64,000 nt of DNA. Source: Salmonella bongori NCTC 12419 (GTDB taxonomy: Bacteria; Pseudomonadota; Gammaproteobacteria; Enterobacterales; Enterobacteriaceae). A program made the position numbers and the translations under genes. The stretch spans positions 1,240,001 through 1,304,000 of the forward strand of contig NC_015761.1 in the NCBI RefSeq assembly GCF_000252995.1. The letters run 5' to 3'. Positions 17,038 through 26,083 of the stretch are shown in pieces. How positions within the stretch are numbered: position 1 is the stretch's first letter; every line of letters starts with the position of its first letter. Under the pieces are notes generated by a model that ran no database searches, was not told where the DNA came from, and was given only the letters and a program-made list of their open reading frames with translations.

Positions 17038-18396
17038 ATGGAAGACAATGATCATATCGGTGCCAGACTAGACCGCTTACCTTTATCTCTGTTTCATTTT
17101 CGTATTTTTGGAATAATTAGTTTTGGCCTGCTATTAACGGGGTTTTTGAGTTACTCAGGAAATGTGGTTCTGGCCAAATTGATAAACAATGGCTGGTCGA
17201 ATAATTATCTTAATGCCGCGTTCACATCGGCACTGATGCTTGGCTATTTTATTGGTTCGCTTACCGGCGGTTTTATTGGGGATTACCTGGGGCGTCGAAA
17301 AGCGTTTCGCATGAATTTGTTGCTTGTGGGCATCTCCGCAACGGCTGCCGCATTTGTTCCCAATATGTACTGGCTGATTTTCTTTCGTTGTCTGATGGGG
17401 ACAGGCATGGGGGCATTGATTATGGTTGGATATGCTTCTTTTACCGAGTTTATCCCTCCCGTTGTACGAGGAAAATGGTCCGCGCGTCTCTCTTTTGTAG
17501 GGAACTGGTCACCGATGCTGTCTGCGGGGATTGGCGTAGTGGTCATTGCGTTTTTAAGCTGGCGGATGATGTTTCTCCTTGGCGGGATAGGGATGCTGCT
17601 GGCGTGGTCTCTTTCAGGAAAGTACTTTATAGAGTCGCCCAGGTGGTTAGCAGGTAAAGGGCGGCAACGCGAGGCTGAACAGCAGCTTCTCATGATTGAA
17701 TCGCAAATAGAAAAAGAAAAAAGTATTATTTTGCCGCCGCATCAGGAAAGCAATAAATCCATGGAATCGCGCTTTGAAAACGGTACATTCTGGCTATTAT
17801 TCAAAGGACAAATGCTGCGGCGCACGTTAGTGGCGATCACTGTATTGATTGCGATGAACATTTCGCTTTATACCATTACGGTATGGATTCCGACAATTTT
17901 TGTTAATTCAGGAATTGATGTTACAAAGTCCATTTTCATGACCGCCATCATTATGATTGGCGCGCCGGTGGGCATATTTATCGCCGCGCTCATTATTGAT
18001 CATTTCCCCAGACGGTTATTTGGTTCGCTGTTGCTTATCGTTATTGCGGTAGTAGGATATTTTTACTCGATACAGACTGAGGAATGGGCCATTCTGGTTT
18101 ATGGACTAGTAATGATTTCCTTTCTGTATATGTACGTCTGCTTTGCCTCGGCGGTTTACGTTCCCGAATTATGGCCTACGCACCTTAGACTACGTGGATC
18201 GGGTTTTGTGAATGCGGTGGGGCGGATCGTCGCTGTCTTTACCCCCTACGGCGTGGCGGTTTTACTGACCCGGTATGGATCTGTCACCGTTTTTGTTGTG
18301 CTGGGTATGCTGCTGGTGACGTGCGCGCTGATATTATTTTGTTTTGGCATTGAAACGAGAAGGGTTTCGTTAGAAGCGCTCTCCAGCCTGCGTTGA
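17038..18396 (+). CDS. ydjE: MFS transporter YdjE
   Basis: The 452-residue, 12-segment inner-membrane carrier has MFS loop GDYLGRRKAF, FRCLMGTGMGALI and IESPRWLAGKG. It is a paralogue of YdjK, with the same GARLDRLP start and the same late ASAVYVPELWPT segment. Two related carriers in one catabolic island suggest two related substrates or separate import and export. I chose the ATG at 17038, which gives the family N terminus. It lies 135 bp after ydjF and may be transcribed separately. Confidence 0.9.
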   Translation: MEDNDHIGARLDRLPLSLFHFRIFGIISFGLLLTGFLSYSGNVVLAKLINNGWSNNYLNAAFTSALMLGYFIGSLTGGFIGDYLGRRKAFRMNLLLVGISATAAAFVPNMYWLIFFRCLMGTGMGALIMVGYASFTEFIPPVVRGKWSARLSFVGNWSPMLSAGIGVVVIAFLSWRMMFLLGGIGMLLAWSLSGKYFIESPRWLAGKGRQREAEQQLLMIESQIEKEKSIILPPHQESNKSMESRFENGTFWLLFKGQMLRRTLVAITVLIAMNISLYTITVWIPTIFVNSGIDVTKSIFMTAIIMIGAPVGIFIAALIIDHFPRRLFGSLLLIVIAVVGYFYSIQTEEWAILVYGLVMISFLYMYVCFASAVYVPELWPTHLRLRGSGFVNAVGRIVAVFTPYGVAVLLTRYGSVTVFVVLGMLLVTCALILFCFGIETRRVSLEALSSLR

Positions 18397-18397
18397 G

Positions 18398-18497
18398 CTT
18401 TGCCTGGTAGCGATGCTGGCGCGACGTATCCGGCCCCAAAGAACTATGCAATGGTCTCATCGTTGCGTGATGTATTGACCGGATACGACGCCTGGGC
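18398..18497. repeat. REP-like inverted sequence between ydjE and pncA
   Basis: The segment contains inverted GTATCCGG...CCGGATAC blocks (about 18426 and 18479) between the convergent ydjE and pncA, a usual site for REP elements. There is no coding content. Confidence 0.5.
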
Positions 18498-18499
18498 CG

Positions 18500-19156
18500 C
18501 TACCTGGCGACAGCCTGGCCCTGCGTCTCTTCCCAGTCTGCCAGCGTATACAGCGTCGCGCCTGCCGCCGCCATCTCCATAAACGCGTGTGCGCTATCCT
18601 GCGGGTGAATATTCACGCCACGGCAGCCATCGGTGATAACGTTAACGGCGTAGCCTGACTGTAATGCATCCAGCACCGTAAATTTTACGCAGTAATCGGT
18701 AGCCAGTCCCATCACAATCAGCTCCGTAACGCGATGCTCGCGAAGCCAGGTATCAAGGGTCGTTTTCTGCCGATGTTCGTTGTCAAAAAATGCACTGTAG
18801 CTGTCAATCAGCGGGTTTTCGCCTTTATAAATGGTAGCGTCGATCGCATGGTGATTAAGCAGAGGATGTAACGCTGCGCCTTCAGTGTGTTGAACACAGT
18901 GATCGGGCCAAAGTGTTTGCGGCAAACCATCCAGTTCTCCCTGGCTATAGGGCTCCGCCTGATGCTGGCTGGCGAAGCTGCCGTGTCTGGCTGGATGCCA
19001 GTCCTGGCTGGCGAGCACCGGAATCTGGCGGGACTGGCACCAGTCAATAAGATAGTTGGCGACATCAATAGTGCTATCGCCTTCCGGTACGGCCAGCGCG
19101 CCGCCAGCACAAAAATCATTCTGCAAATCGACCAGCAATAAAGCCCTGTTTGTCAT
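18500..19156 (-). CDS. pncA: Nicotinamidase
   Basis: The 218-residue isochorismatase-fold amidohydrolase turns nicotinamide into nicotinate for the pyridine nucleotide salvage pathway. The catalytic triad is visible as Asp10 (LVDLQNDF), Lys111 (KGENP) and Cys156 (GLATDYCVKFT). Metal ligands Asp52 and His54 (SQDWHP) and His86 are also present. It follows ansA by 25 bp on the same strand and is probably co-transcribed. The C terminus is a few residues longer than the E. coli protein as I recall it. Confidence 0.96.
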   Translation of the reverse strand: MTNRALLLVDLQNDFCAGGALAVPEGDSTIDVANYLIDWCQSRQIPVLASQDWHPARHGSFASQHQAEPYSQGELDGLPQTLWPDHCVQHTEGAALHPLLNHHAIDATIYKGENPLIDSYSAFFDNEHRQKTTLDTWLREHRVTELIVMGLATDYCVKFTVLDALQSGYAVNVITDGCRGVNIHPQDSAHAFMEMAAAGATLYTLADWEETQGQAVAR

Positions 19157-19181
19157 TCTGTTCTCCTTGTCGCCGGACTTT

Positions 19182-20198
19182 TTAGTCTGCCAGCGTCAGT
19201 TCACCACGCAAGTTTTGCGCCATCGCGCTACGAATCGCCGGAGTATCCAGGTCCTGGCTTAACAAGTAATGTAGCTTGGTTAAGGTGGCTTCGACGGTCA
19301 TGTCAGCGCCGCCAATTACGTCGGCATGCGCCAACGCATTACCGGTAGCGTACCCCTCCATATTGACCCGTCCTGACATGCATTGCGTCAGGTTAACTAC
19401 CACGATACCACGCGAACTTGCTTCCTTCAGTTCTTGTAAAAAGGCTTTATCTTGTGGCGCGTTGCCCACGCCATAGGAGCGCAGGATCAACGCTTTTACC
19501 GGCTGGCGTAAAAAGTTACGTACTACCTCGGCGGAAATCCCCGGATAAATGGTTACTACCCCTATCGGCTGCGGCGTTATAGGGTGAACAATCAGTTCAC
19601 CAGAACCGTGGGGCGCGGGTGGCGTATTTAAACGGCGAATGTGAATTCCCGCCTCCAGCAAGGGCGGCAGATTAGGGGAGGCAAAGGCGTCAAAACCGTC
19701 CGCGTGCGCTTTAGTGGTACGATTGCCGCGGAACAGGCGATTGTTAAAAAATAGCGTGACTTCGTTAATGGGATAGTTCGCGGCGACATAAAGCGCATTG
19801 AGCAAATTAATTTGGCCGTCGGAGCGTAGCTCAGCCAACGGAATTTGTGACCCTGTCACGATAACCGGTTTACCCAGATTTTCCAGCATGAAAGAGAGCG
19901 CCGATGCGGTATACGCCATCGTGTCGGTGCCGTGGAGGATAACAAAACCGTCATACTCCTCGTAGTGCGCTTTGATATCCTCAGCGATGTGCTGCCAGTC
20001 TTCCGGCGTCATATCCGATGAATCCATCAGCGGGGCATATTCATGGATGGTGAAATCCGGCATCTCCGGACGGTGGAATTCCGGCATCAGCGCCAGTTGG
20101 CGCTGAAGGTGGCCGGATACCGGGATATATCCCTGCTCTGAACGCTGCATACCGATAGTACCGCCGGTATAAGCAACGTAAATTGATTTTTTTTGCAT
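19182..20198 (-). CDS. ansA: L-asparaginase I (cytoplasmic)
   Basis: The 338-residue enzyme hydrolyses L-asparagine to aspartate and ammonia in the cytoplasm. The two catalytic threonine motifs are seen: YTGGTIG (Thr14) at the N terminus and HGTDTMAYTA (near residue 91). There is no signal peptide, unlike periplasmic type II asparaginase. It lies upstream of pncA on the same strand with a 25-bp gap. A REP-like element separates it from sppA. Confidence 0.96.
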   Translation of the reverse strand: MQKKSIYVAYTGGTIGMQRSEQGYIPVSGHLQRQLALMPEFHRPEMPDFTIHEYAPLMDSSDMTPEDWQHIAEDIKAHYEEYDGFVILHGTDTMAYTASALSFMLENLGKPVIVTGSQIPLAELRSDGQINLLNALYVAANYPINEVTLFFNNRLFRGNRTTKAHADGFDAFASPNLPPLLEAGIHIRRLNTPPAPHGSGELIVHPITPQPIGVVTIYPGISAEVVRNFLRQPVKALILRSYGVGNAPQDKAFLQELKEASSRGIVVVNLTQCMSGRVNMEGYATGNALAHADVIGGADMTVEATLTKLHYLLSQDLDTPAIRSAMAQNLRGELTLAD

Positions 20199-20253
20199 GG
20201 TATGTTCAATCTTGTCGCGAAGGACGTAGTCATTAATAGCGGATAGCGACCCG

Positions 20254-20322
20254 ATCTTATCCGGCCTGGCAGTTTTGCGCAGGCCGGACAGGACGCCTGT
20301 GCGTCGCCATCCGGCATGGTCA
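20254..20322. repeat. REP/BIME element between ansA and sppA
   Basis: Inverted REP units (TTATCCGGCCTG ... CAGGCCGGACA ... GCCATCCGGCATG) fill the gap between the sppA stop and the ansA start. Confidence 0.65.
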
Positions 20323-20333
20323 TAAATAAAAAA

Positions 20334-22190
20334 TTAGCGAACGTTCGCGCAAGTCAAACAGAACGCATAACGGTTTTGTGGATCGTTAAATGCTGCCAGT
20401 TTATCCCCCTCGGCCTTCACCGTGTTGGCGGCGGAAACGAGCGGCGCCGGGAGCATTGCCTGAATGGCCTCCGGCAGCATGACGCGTACAGATCCGGTCA
20501 TACTGTCCATGACCATATCAAGGACTGTCGGTTCGTCCTGATAGTAATCAAGATGCCACTGTTTCAGTTTCGCGAGTTCAGCTGCTTTGGCGACGGCGTC
20601 GTCAAAGTCGCCGAGACCGTCCACCAGACCATTGGCTTTTGCGTCCTGACCGGTCCAGACATGGCCCTGAGCGATTTTATCAATCTGTTCCGGCGTACGC
20701 TTACGCGCCTCCGCCACCAGCGTGATAAAGCGTTTGTAACCATATTCGATACTGAGTTGCATCATCTGCTGCACTTCCGGCGACAGCGCTTTGGTCATAG
20801 AAAGATCCGCCAGCGGTGATGTGGATACGCCATCGCTATGTATACCAATCGAAGACAGGCTGTTTTCCACCGTATTGACGACCCCGAAGATACCAATTGA
20901 GCCTGTCAGCGTACTGGGGCTGGCCACAATATAGTTTGCTGGCGTAGAGATCCAGTAACCGCCGGAGGCTGCCATACCGCCCATAGAAACGACAATGGGT
21001 TTGCCCGCCGCTTTTGCCGCCGCCAGTTCGGCGCGGATAACTTCAGAGGCGCTAACGCTGCCGCCAGGGCTATTGACGCGTAGCACAATCGCCTTCACGT
21101 TAGGATCGAGGCGTGCATCGCGAATCTGCGATGCTGTTGTGTCGCCGCCGACATTTCCCGCGGTCTCTTCGCCATCCATAATCGCGCCGTTAGCGAAAAT
21201 AACCGCAATCGTACCGCCGCTATTGGCGGGTGCTTTTAGCGAATAATCATAATAGCTGATTGCCCGATAGTTATTCCCGGCTTTGCTCCAGCCAAACTGC
21301 TTTGTCAACGCTTTTTCAACCTCAGCGCGGGAGGCGAGGGCATCCACCAGTTTATGGTCGAGCGCATAGGTGGCGGTATCGCCCCCCGCACGGGTTAGCC
21401 CGTCGAGAATGGCCTGCGCGCCCGGGAAGAGCTGCCGCGGTGAAATCTGGCGATTTGCAGAGACGGTATTCAGGTAATTCTGCCACAGCTCACCTATCCA
21501 GCGGCTATCGGCCTCGCGGGCGGCAGGCGACATATCATCGCGAATAAACGGCTCAACGGCAGATTTATAGGTGCCAACCCGGAAAACGTGGGTAGACACT
21601 TTAAGTTTATCCAGCAGCGTTTTGTAATACAGGCCATTGGTGGCGAAGCCGTGAAGATTGACCTGGCCCTGCGGGGAGAGCCAGATTTTATTGGCGAAAC
21701 TGGCGAGGTAATACTGACCTTGAGTGTAATTGTCACCTACAGCAAAAACGGGTTTACCGCTGTCGCGAAATTCGCGCAACGCCTTGCCGATATAATGCAT
21801 TGAGGGTTGGTCGGCGCCGGTGAAGTTTTTCAGGTCCAGAACGATGCCGGTGATATTACGGTCATTTTTTGCCTGACGAATAGCGCTGACGATGTCAAAC
21901 AGAGAGTTTTCCTGCAGACGGTCGGAACTGGCGCCAAACAGTTGGCGACCCAGTGCGCCCAGACGGTGATTGGTAGACGGTTTATCCACAATGGTGCCGG
22001 AAATATCCAGCAGCAGCGCGCCGCGCGCCGTTTGTTCACTGTTGCTGCCACTACCGAGTTGCATCCAGATCCCGACACCCACCAGAACCAGAAAAATAAA
22101 GAACAGGTTGAGCACCATTTCACGGACGAAGTTTAACAGTCGCCACGTCCATTTAAAAAAGCCGGCAATAAATCGCCACAGGGTTCGCAT
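20334..22190 (-). CDS. sppA: Signal peptide peptidase, protease IV
   Basis: This 618-residue long-form SppA is anchored in the inner membrane by one N-terminal segment (about residues 26-46), with the tandem protease domains on the periplasmic side. It cleaves signal peptides left in the membrane after secretion. The Ser/Lys dyad is intact: Lys209 in VGTYKSAVEPF and Ser409 in MAASGGYWIS. It is divergent from ydjA. Confidence 0.96.
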   Translation of the reverse strand: MRTLWRFIAGFFKWTWRLLNFVREMVLNLFFIFLVLVGVGIWMQLGSGSNSEQTARGALLLDISGTIVDKPSTNHRLGALGRQLFGASSDRLQENSLFDIVSAIRQAKNDRNITGIVLDLKNFTGADQPSMHYIGKALREFRDSGKPVFAVGDNYTQGQYYLASFANKIWLSPQGQVNLHGFATNGLYYKTLLDKLKVSTHVFRVGTYKSAVEPFIRDDMSPAAREADSRWIGELWQNYLNTVSANRQISPRQLFPGAQAILDGLTRAGGDTATYALDHKLVDALASRAEVEKALTKQFGWSKAGNNYRAISYYDYSLKAPANSGGTIAVIFANGAIMDGEETAGNVGGDTTASQIRDARLDPNVKAIVLRVNSPGGSVSASEVIRAELAAAKAAGKPIVVSMGGMAASGGYWISTPANYIVASPSTLTGSIGIFGVVNTVENSLSSIGIHSDGVSTSPLADLSMTKALSPEVQQMMQLSIEYGYKRFITLVAEARKRTPEQIDKIAQGHVWTGQDAKANGLVDGLGDFDDAVAKAAELAKLKQWHLDYYQDEPTVLDMVMDSMTGSVRVMLPEAIQAMLPAPLVSAANTVKAEGDKLAAFNDPQNRYAFCLTCANVR

Positions 22191-22368
22191 GTATTCTTCC
22201 TATCTGATCTGAGTAACAACGCTTATGCCTCAATGAGGACAATGCATTAGGATGTGGCTATCGTAATGACCCATCAGGCAGTTGTCAGCAGGAATCACTG
22301 CCTGTGCTGTAACAAAATCTGCTCCTGTGTTAATTTTGTTAATAAATATCATTTGCGGAGTTAATCAA

Positions 22369-22920
22369 ATGGATGCACTCGAACTGCTAGTCAATCGTCG
22401 TAGCGCTTCTCGTCTCGCGGAACCGGCGCCGACCGGAGAGCAATTGCAGAACATTTTGCGGGCGGGGATGCGTGTACCTGATCATAAATCTCTACAGCCG
22501 TGGCGCTTTTTTGTGATTGAAGGCGAAGGGCGCGAACGTTTTAGCGCCGTTCTTGAACAAGGTGCCGTTGCCGCCGGGGGAGATGAAAAAGCGATTGAAA
22601 AAGCGCGTACCGCGCCGTTTCGTGCACCACTAATCATTACCGTAGTCGCAAAATGTGAAGAAAATCACAAAGTACCCGTGTGGGAGCAGGAGATGTCCGC
22701 CGGATGTGCAGTGATGGCGATGCAAATGGCGGCGATAGCGCAAGGGTTTAATGGTATCTGGCGTAGCGGCGCGTTAACTGAGAGCCCCGTCGTACGGGCA
22801 GCTTTTGAATGCCGTCCCCAGGATAAAATTGTCGGTTTTCTCTATCTCGGCACGCCGCAGCTTAAAGCGTCAACGACGATTGGTATGCCCGATCCCACAC
22901 CGTTTGTGCGTTACTTCTGA
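22369..22920 (+). CDS. ydjA: FMN-dependent nitroreductase-family protein YdjA
   Basis: The 183-residue protein is one of the smallest nitroreductases. The FMN-binding N terminus VNRRSASRL, the VPDHKSLQPWRF segment and the GFNGIWRSG motif are intact. It is expected to be a soluble NAD(P)H-linked homodimer; its natural substrate is unknown. I chose the ATG at 22369, which gives the family start DALELLVNRRS; the frame is open upstream to 22282. It is 117 bp upstream of selD, and ydjA-selD-topB run in one direction. Confidence 0.92.
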   Translation: MDALELLVNRRSASRLAEPAPTGEQLQNILRAGMRVPDHKSLQPWRFFVIEGEGRERFSAVLEQGAVAAGGDEKAIEKARTAPFRAPLIITVVAKCEENHKVPVWEQEMSAGCAVMAMQMAAIAQGFNGIWRSGALTESPVVRAAFECRPQDKIVGFLYLGTPQLKASTTIGMPDPTPFVRYF

Positions 22921-23037
22921 CATTGAGGGCTAAAACTGTCTGGATTCTGAGCAAAGGCGCGGTAATTCAGACAGTGATACTTATCACATCAAGGAATGAG
23001 CGCTACCATAGCGCGATTGCAATGACAGGAGATGTCC

Positions 23038-24081
23038 ATGAGCGAGCAAGCCATTCGTTTAACGCAATACAGCCACGGAGCCGGTTGTGGTTGTAAAATT
23101 TCCCCTAAAGTGCTGGAAACTATCCTGCATAGCGAGCAGGCGAAGTTCGTCGATCCGAATCTGCTGGTGGGGAATGAAACCCGTGATGACGCAGCGGTTT
23201 ACGATTTAGGTAATGGCACCAGTATTATCAGCACTACCGACTTCTTTATGCCGATAGTCGATAATCCGTTTGATTTTGGCCGCATTGCAGCCACAAACGC
23301 CATCAGCGATATTTTTGCGATGGGCGGCAAGCCGATTATGGCCATCGCGATCCTCGGCTGGCCTGTCAACACCCTGTCGCCCGATATTGCGCGTGAAGTG
23401 ACCGAGGGGGGACGTTTTGCCTGCCGTCAGGCTGGTATCGCCCTGGCAGGCGGACACTCTATTGATGCGCCTGAACCCATCTTTGGTCTCGCAGTCACCG
23501 GCGTGGTGCCGACCGAACGGGTGAAGAAAAACAGTACCGCGCAGGCCGGCTGCAAACTTTTCCTGACGAAACCGTTGGGGATTGGCGTATTGACTACCGC
23601 CGAGAAAAAATCGCTGCTCAAGCCTGAACATCAGGGACTGGCCACGGAAATCATGTGCCGGATGAATAGTGCCGGCACCGCATTTGCCAATATCGACGGT
23701 GTCAAAGCCATGACTGACGTCACCGGCTTTGGTCTGCTGGGGCATTTAAGCGAAATGTGCCAGGGCGCAGGCGTGCAGGCGCAGCTTAACTATCAGAACA
23801 TCCCTAAACTGCCTGGCGTGGAAGAGTATATTGCTTTGGGCGCCGTACCAGGCGGCACAGAGCGTAACTTTGCCAGCTACGGTCATCTGATAGGCGATAT
23901 GCCGCGTGAAGTTCGTAGCCTGCTGTGCGACCCGCAAACGTCTGGCGGCCTGCTGCTGGCGGTCACGCCAGACGCCGAAGACGAAGTAAAAGCCACCGCG
24001 GCGGAATTTGGTATCGATCTGACCGCGATTGGCGAACTGGTCGAAGCCCATAGTGGTCGCCCTATGGTTGAGATCCGTTAA
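23038..24081 (+). CDS. selD: Selenide, water dikinase (selenophosphate synthase)
   Basis: The 347-residue enzyme makes selenophosphate from selenide and ATP, the selenium donor for selenocysteine and selenouridine. The glycine-rich active-site loop holds Cys17 and Lys20 (HGAGCGCK). The protein here has Cys, not selenocysteine. Two ATGs are close (23032 and 23038); AGGAG ends at 23031, so the second has the right spacing and matches the family start. topB begins 5 bp downstream, so the two are surely co-transcribed. Confidence 0.97.
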   Translation: MSEQAIRLTQYSHGAGCGCKISPKVLETILHSEQAKFVDPNLLVGNETRDDAAVYDLGNGTSIISTTDFFMPIVDNPFDFGRIAATNAISDIFAMGGKPIMAIAILGWPVNTLSPDIAREVTEGGRFACRQAGIALAGGHSIDAPEPIFGLAVTGVVPTERVKKNSTAQAGCKLFLTKPLGIGVLTTAEKKSLLKPEHQGLATEIMCRMNSAGTAFANIDGVKAMTDVTGFGLLGHLSEMCQGAGVQAQLNYQNIPKLPGVEEYIALGAVPGGTERNFASYGHLIGDMPREVRSLLCDPQTSGGLLLAVTPDAEDEVKATAAEFGIDLTAIGELVEAHSGRPMVEIR

Positions 24082-24085
24082 CTTG

Positions 24086-26014
24086 ATGCGGTTGTTTATT
24101 GCCGAAAAACCGAGCCTGGGACGCGCTATTGCGGATGTGCTGCCAAAGCCGCACCGTAAGGGGGACGGTTTTATTGAATGCGGAAACGGGCAGGTGGTCA
24201 CCTGGTGTATTGGTCATTTGCTGGAGCAGGCGCAGCCTGACGCGTATGACAGCCGCTATGCGCGCTGGAGCCTGGCCGATCTGCCTATCGTACCCGAGAA
24301 ATGGCAGCTTCAGCCTCGTCCTTCCGTCACCAAACAGCTCAATGTGATTAAACGCTTTCTGCAAGACGCTGGTGAAATTGTTCATGCCGGCGACCCGGAT
24401 CGTGAAGGGCAGCTTCTGGTCGATGAAGTGCTGGACTATCTTCAACTTCCGGCCGAAAAGCGTCAGCGGGTGCAACGTTGTTTAATAAACGATCTTAACC
24501 CGCAGGCGGTGGAGCGTGCTATCGACAGACTGCGTGCGAACAGCGACTTTGTGCCGCTGTGCGTTTCCGCGCTGGCGCGCGCGCGCGCGGACTGGCTGTA
24601 TGGCATTAATATGACTCGCGCGTACACGATTCTGGGGCGTAATGCGGGCTATCAGGGCGTGTTATCTGTGGGGCGTGTACAGACGCCGGTACTTGGCCTG
24701 GTGGTGCGCCGGGATGAAGAGATTGAGAATTTCGTCGCCAAAGACTTCTTTGAAGTGAAGGCGCACATCGTTACGCCTGCCGACGAGCGTTTTACCGCTA
24801 TCTGGCAGCCGAGCGAGGCGTGTGAACCTTATCAGGATGAAGAGGGACGGTTGCTTCATCGTCCGCTGGCGGAACATGTGGTGAACCGGATCAACGGTCA
24901 GCCTGCGCTGGTAACCAGTTATAATGATAAACGGGAATCAGAATCCGCACCGTTACCTTTTTCGCTCTCGACGTTACAGATTGAAGCGGCCAAACGCTTT
25001 GGTCTGAGCGCGCAAAATGTGCTTGATATTTGTCAGAAACTGTATGAAACCCACAAACTGATTACTTACCCACGTTCCGACTGCCGTTATCTGCCAGAGG
25101 AACATTTTGCCGGCCGCCACGCGGTGATGAAGGCGATTAGCGTCCACGCCCCGGATTTACTGCCGCAGCCTGTGGTTAATCCTGATACGCGCAATCGCTG
25201 CTGGGATGACAAAAAAGTGGATGCGCACCACGCAATTATCCCGACGGCGCGCAGTTCTTCTGTCCACCTGACGGAAAATGAGGCGAAGGTCTACGCCCTG
25301 ATTGCGCGCCAGTATTTGATGCAGTTCTGCCCGGACGCGGTGTTTCGTAAATGTGTTATTGAACTGGACATTGCCAAAGGGAAATTTGTCGCCAAAGCGC
25401 GTTTTCTGGCGGAGGCCGGTTGGCGGACGTTACTGGGCAGTAAAGAGCGCGACGAGGAGAACGACGGTACGCCGCTGCCGATTGTCGCGAAAGGAGATGA
25501 GTTACTGTGTGAAAAGGGCGAAGTGGTTGAACGGCAAACTCAGCCGCCGCGCCATTTCACCGATGCGACATTACTGTCCGCGATGACCGGAATTGCCCGC
25601 TTTGTGCAGGATAAAGATCTGAAAAAGATTCTGCGTGCGACCGATGGGCTGGGAACAGAAGCGACCCGTGCCGGGATTATTGAACTGCTTTTCAAACGTA
25701 GCTTTCTGACGAAAAAAGGGCGCTACATTCATTCGACCGATGCTGGAAAAGCGCTGTTCCATTCGCTGCCAGAAATGGCGACTCGTCCGGATATGACGGC
25801 GCACTGGGAGTCTGTTCTGACGCAAATTAGCGAAAAACAGTGTCGCTATCAGGATTTTATGCAGCCGCTGGTAGGCACACTGTATCAGTTGATCGAGCAG
25901 GCGAAACGGACGCCGGTACGCCAGTTTCGCGGCATTATCGCCCCGGTGGGCGAAGGTAAGAAAAAAAGCGCGCCGCGTAAACGTCCGGCGAAAAAGAGCC
26001 CGCCCCAGGCCTGA
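24086..26014 (+). CDS. topB: DNA topoisomerase III
   Basis: This 642-residue type IA topoisomerase relaxes and decatenates DNA at replication intermediates. The N-terminal Toprim domain has LFIAEKPS and the metal motif GDPDREG (Asp103/Asp105). The active-site Tyr328 is in ITYPRSDCRYL. The C terminus is a short Lys/Arg/Pro-rich tail; E. coli TopB as I recall it is about 11 residues longer and differs in the tail. I chose the ATG at 24086, 5 bp after selD. Confidence 0.97.
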   Translation: MRLFIAEKPSLGRAIADVLPKPHRKGDGFIECGNGQVVTWCIGHLLEQAQPDAYDSRYARWSLADLPIVPEKWQLQPRPSVTKQLNVIKRFLQDAGEIVHAGDPDREGQLLVDEVLDYLQLPAEKRQRVQRCLINDLNPQAVERAIDRLRANSDFVPLCVSALARARADWLYGINMTRAYTILGRNAGYQGVLSVGRVQTPVLGLVVRRDEEIENFVAKDFFEVKAHIVTPADERFTAIWQPSEACEPYQDEEGRLLHRPLAEHVVNRINGQPALVTSYNDKRESESAPLPFSLSTLQIEAAKRFGLSAQNVLDICQKLYETHKLITYPRSDCRYLPEEHFAGRHAVMKAISVHAPDLLPQPVVNPDTRNRCWDDKKVDAHHAIIPTARSSSVHLTENEAKVYALIARQYLMQFCPDAVFRKCVIELDIAKGKFVAKARFLAEAGWRTLLGSKERDEENDGTPLPIVAKGDELLCEKGEVVERQTQPPRHFTDATLLSAMTGIARFVQDKDLKKILRATDGLGTEATRAGIIELLFKRSFLTKKGRYIHSTDAGKALFHSLPEMATRPDMTAHWESVLTQISEKQCRYQDFMQPLVGTLYQLIEQAKRTPVRQFRGIIAPVGEGKKKSAPRKRPAKKSPPQA

Positions 26015-26083
26015 TAAGCGTAGCGCCATCAGGCATGCAATGCAGGATGGCGGCTAAACACGTTATTTGGCCTGTAAGGTGTG
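26015..26083. repeat. REP-like sequence between topB and gdhA
   Basis: CCTGATAAGCGTAGCGCCATCAGG and nearby inverted blocks form a palindromic extragenic element between the convergent topB and gdhA, where it may help end both transcripts. Confidence 0.5.
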
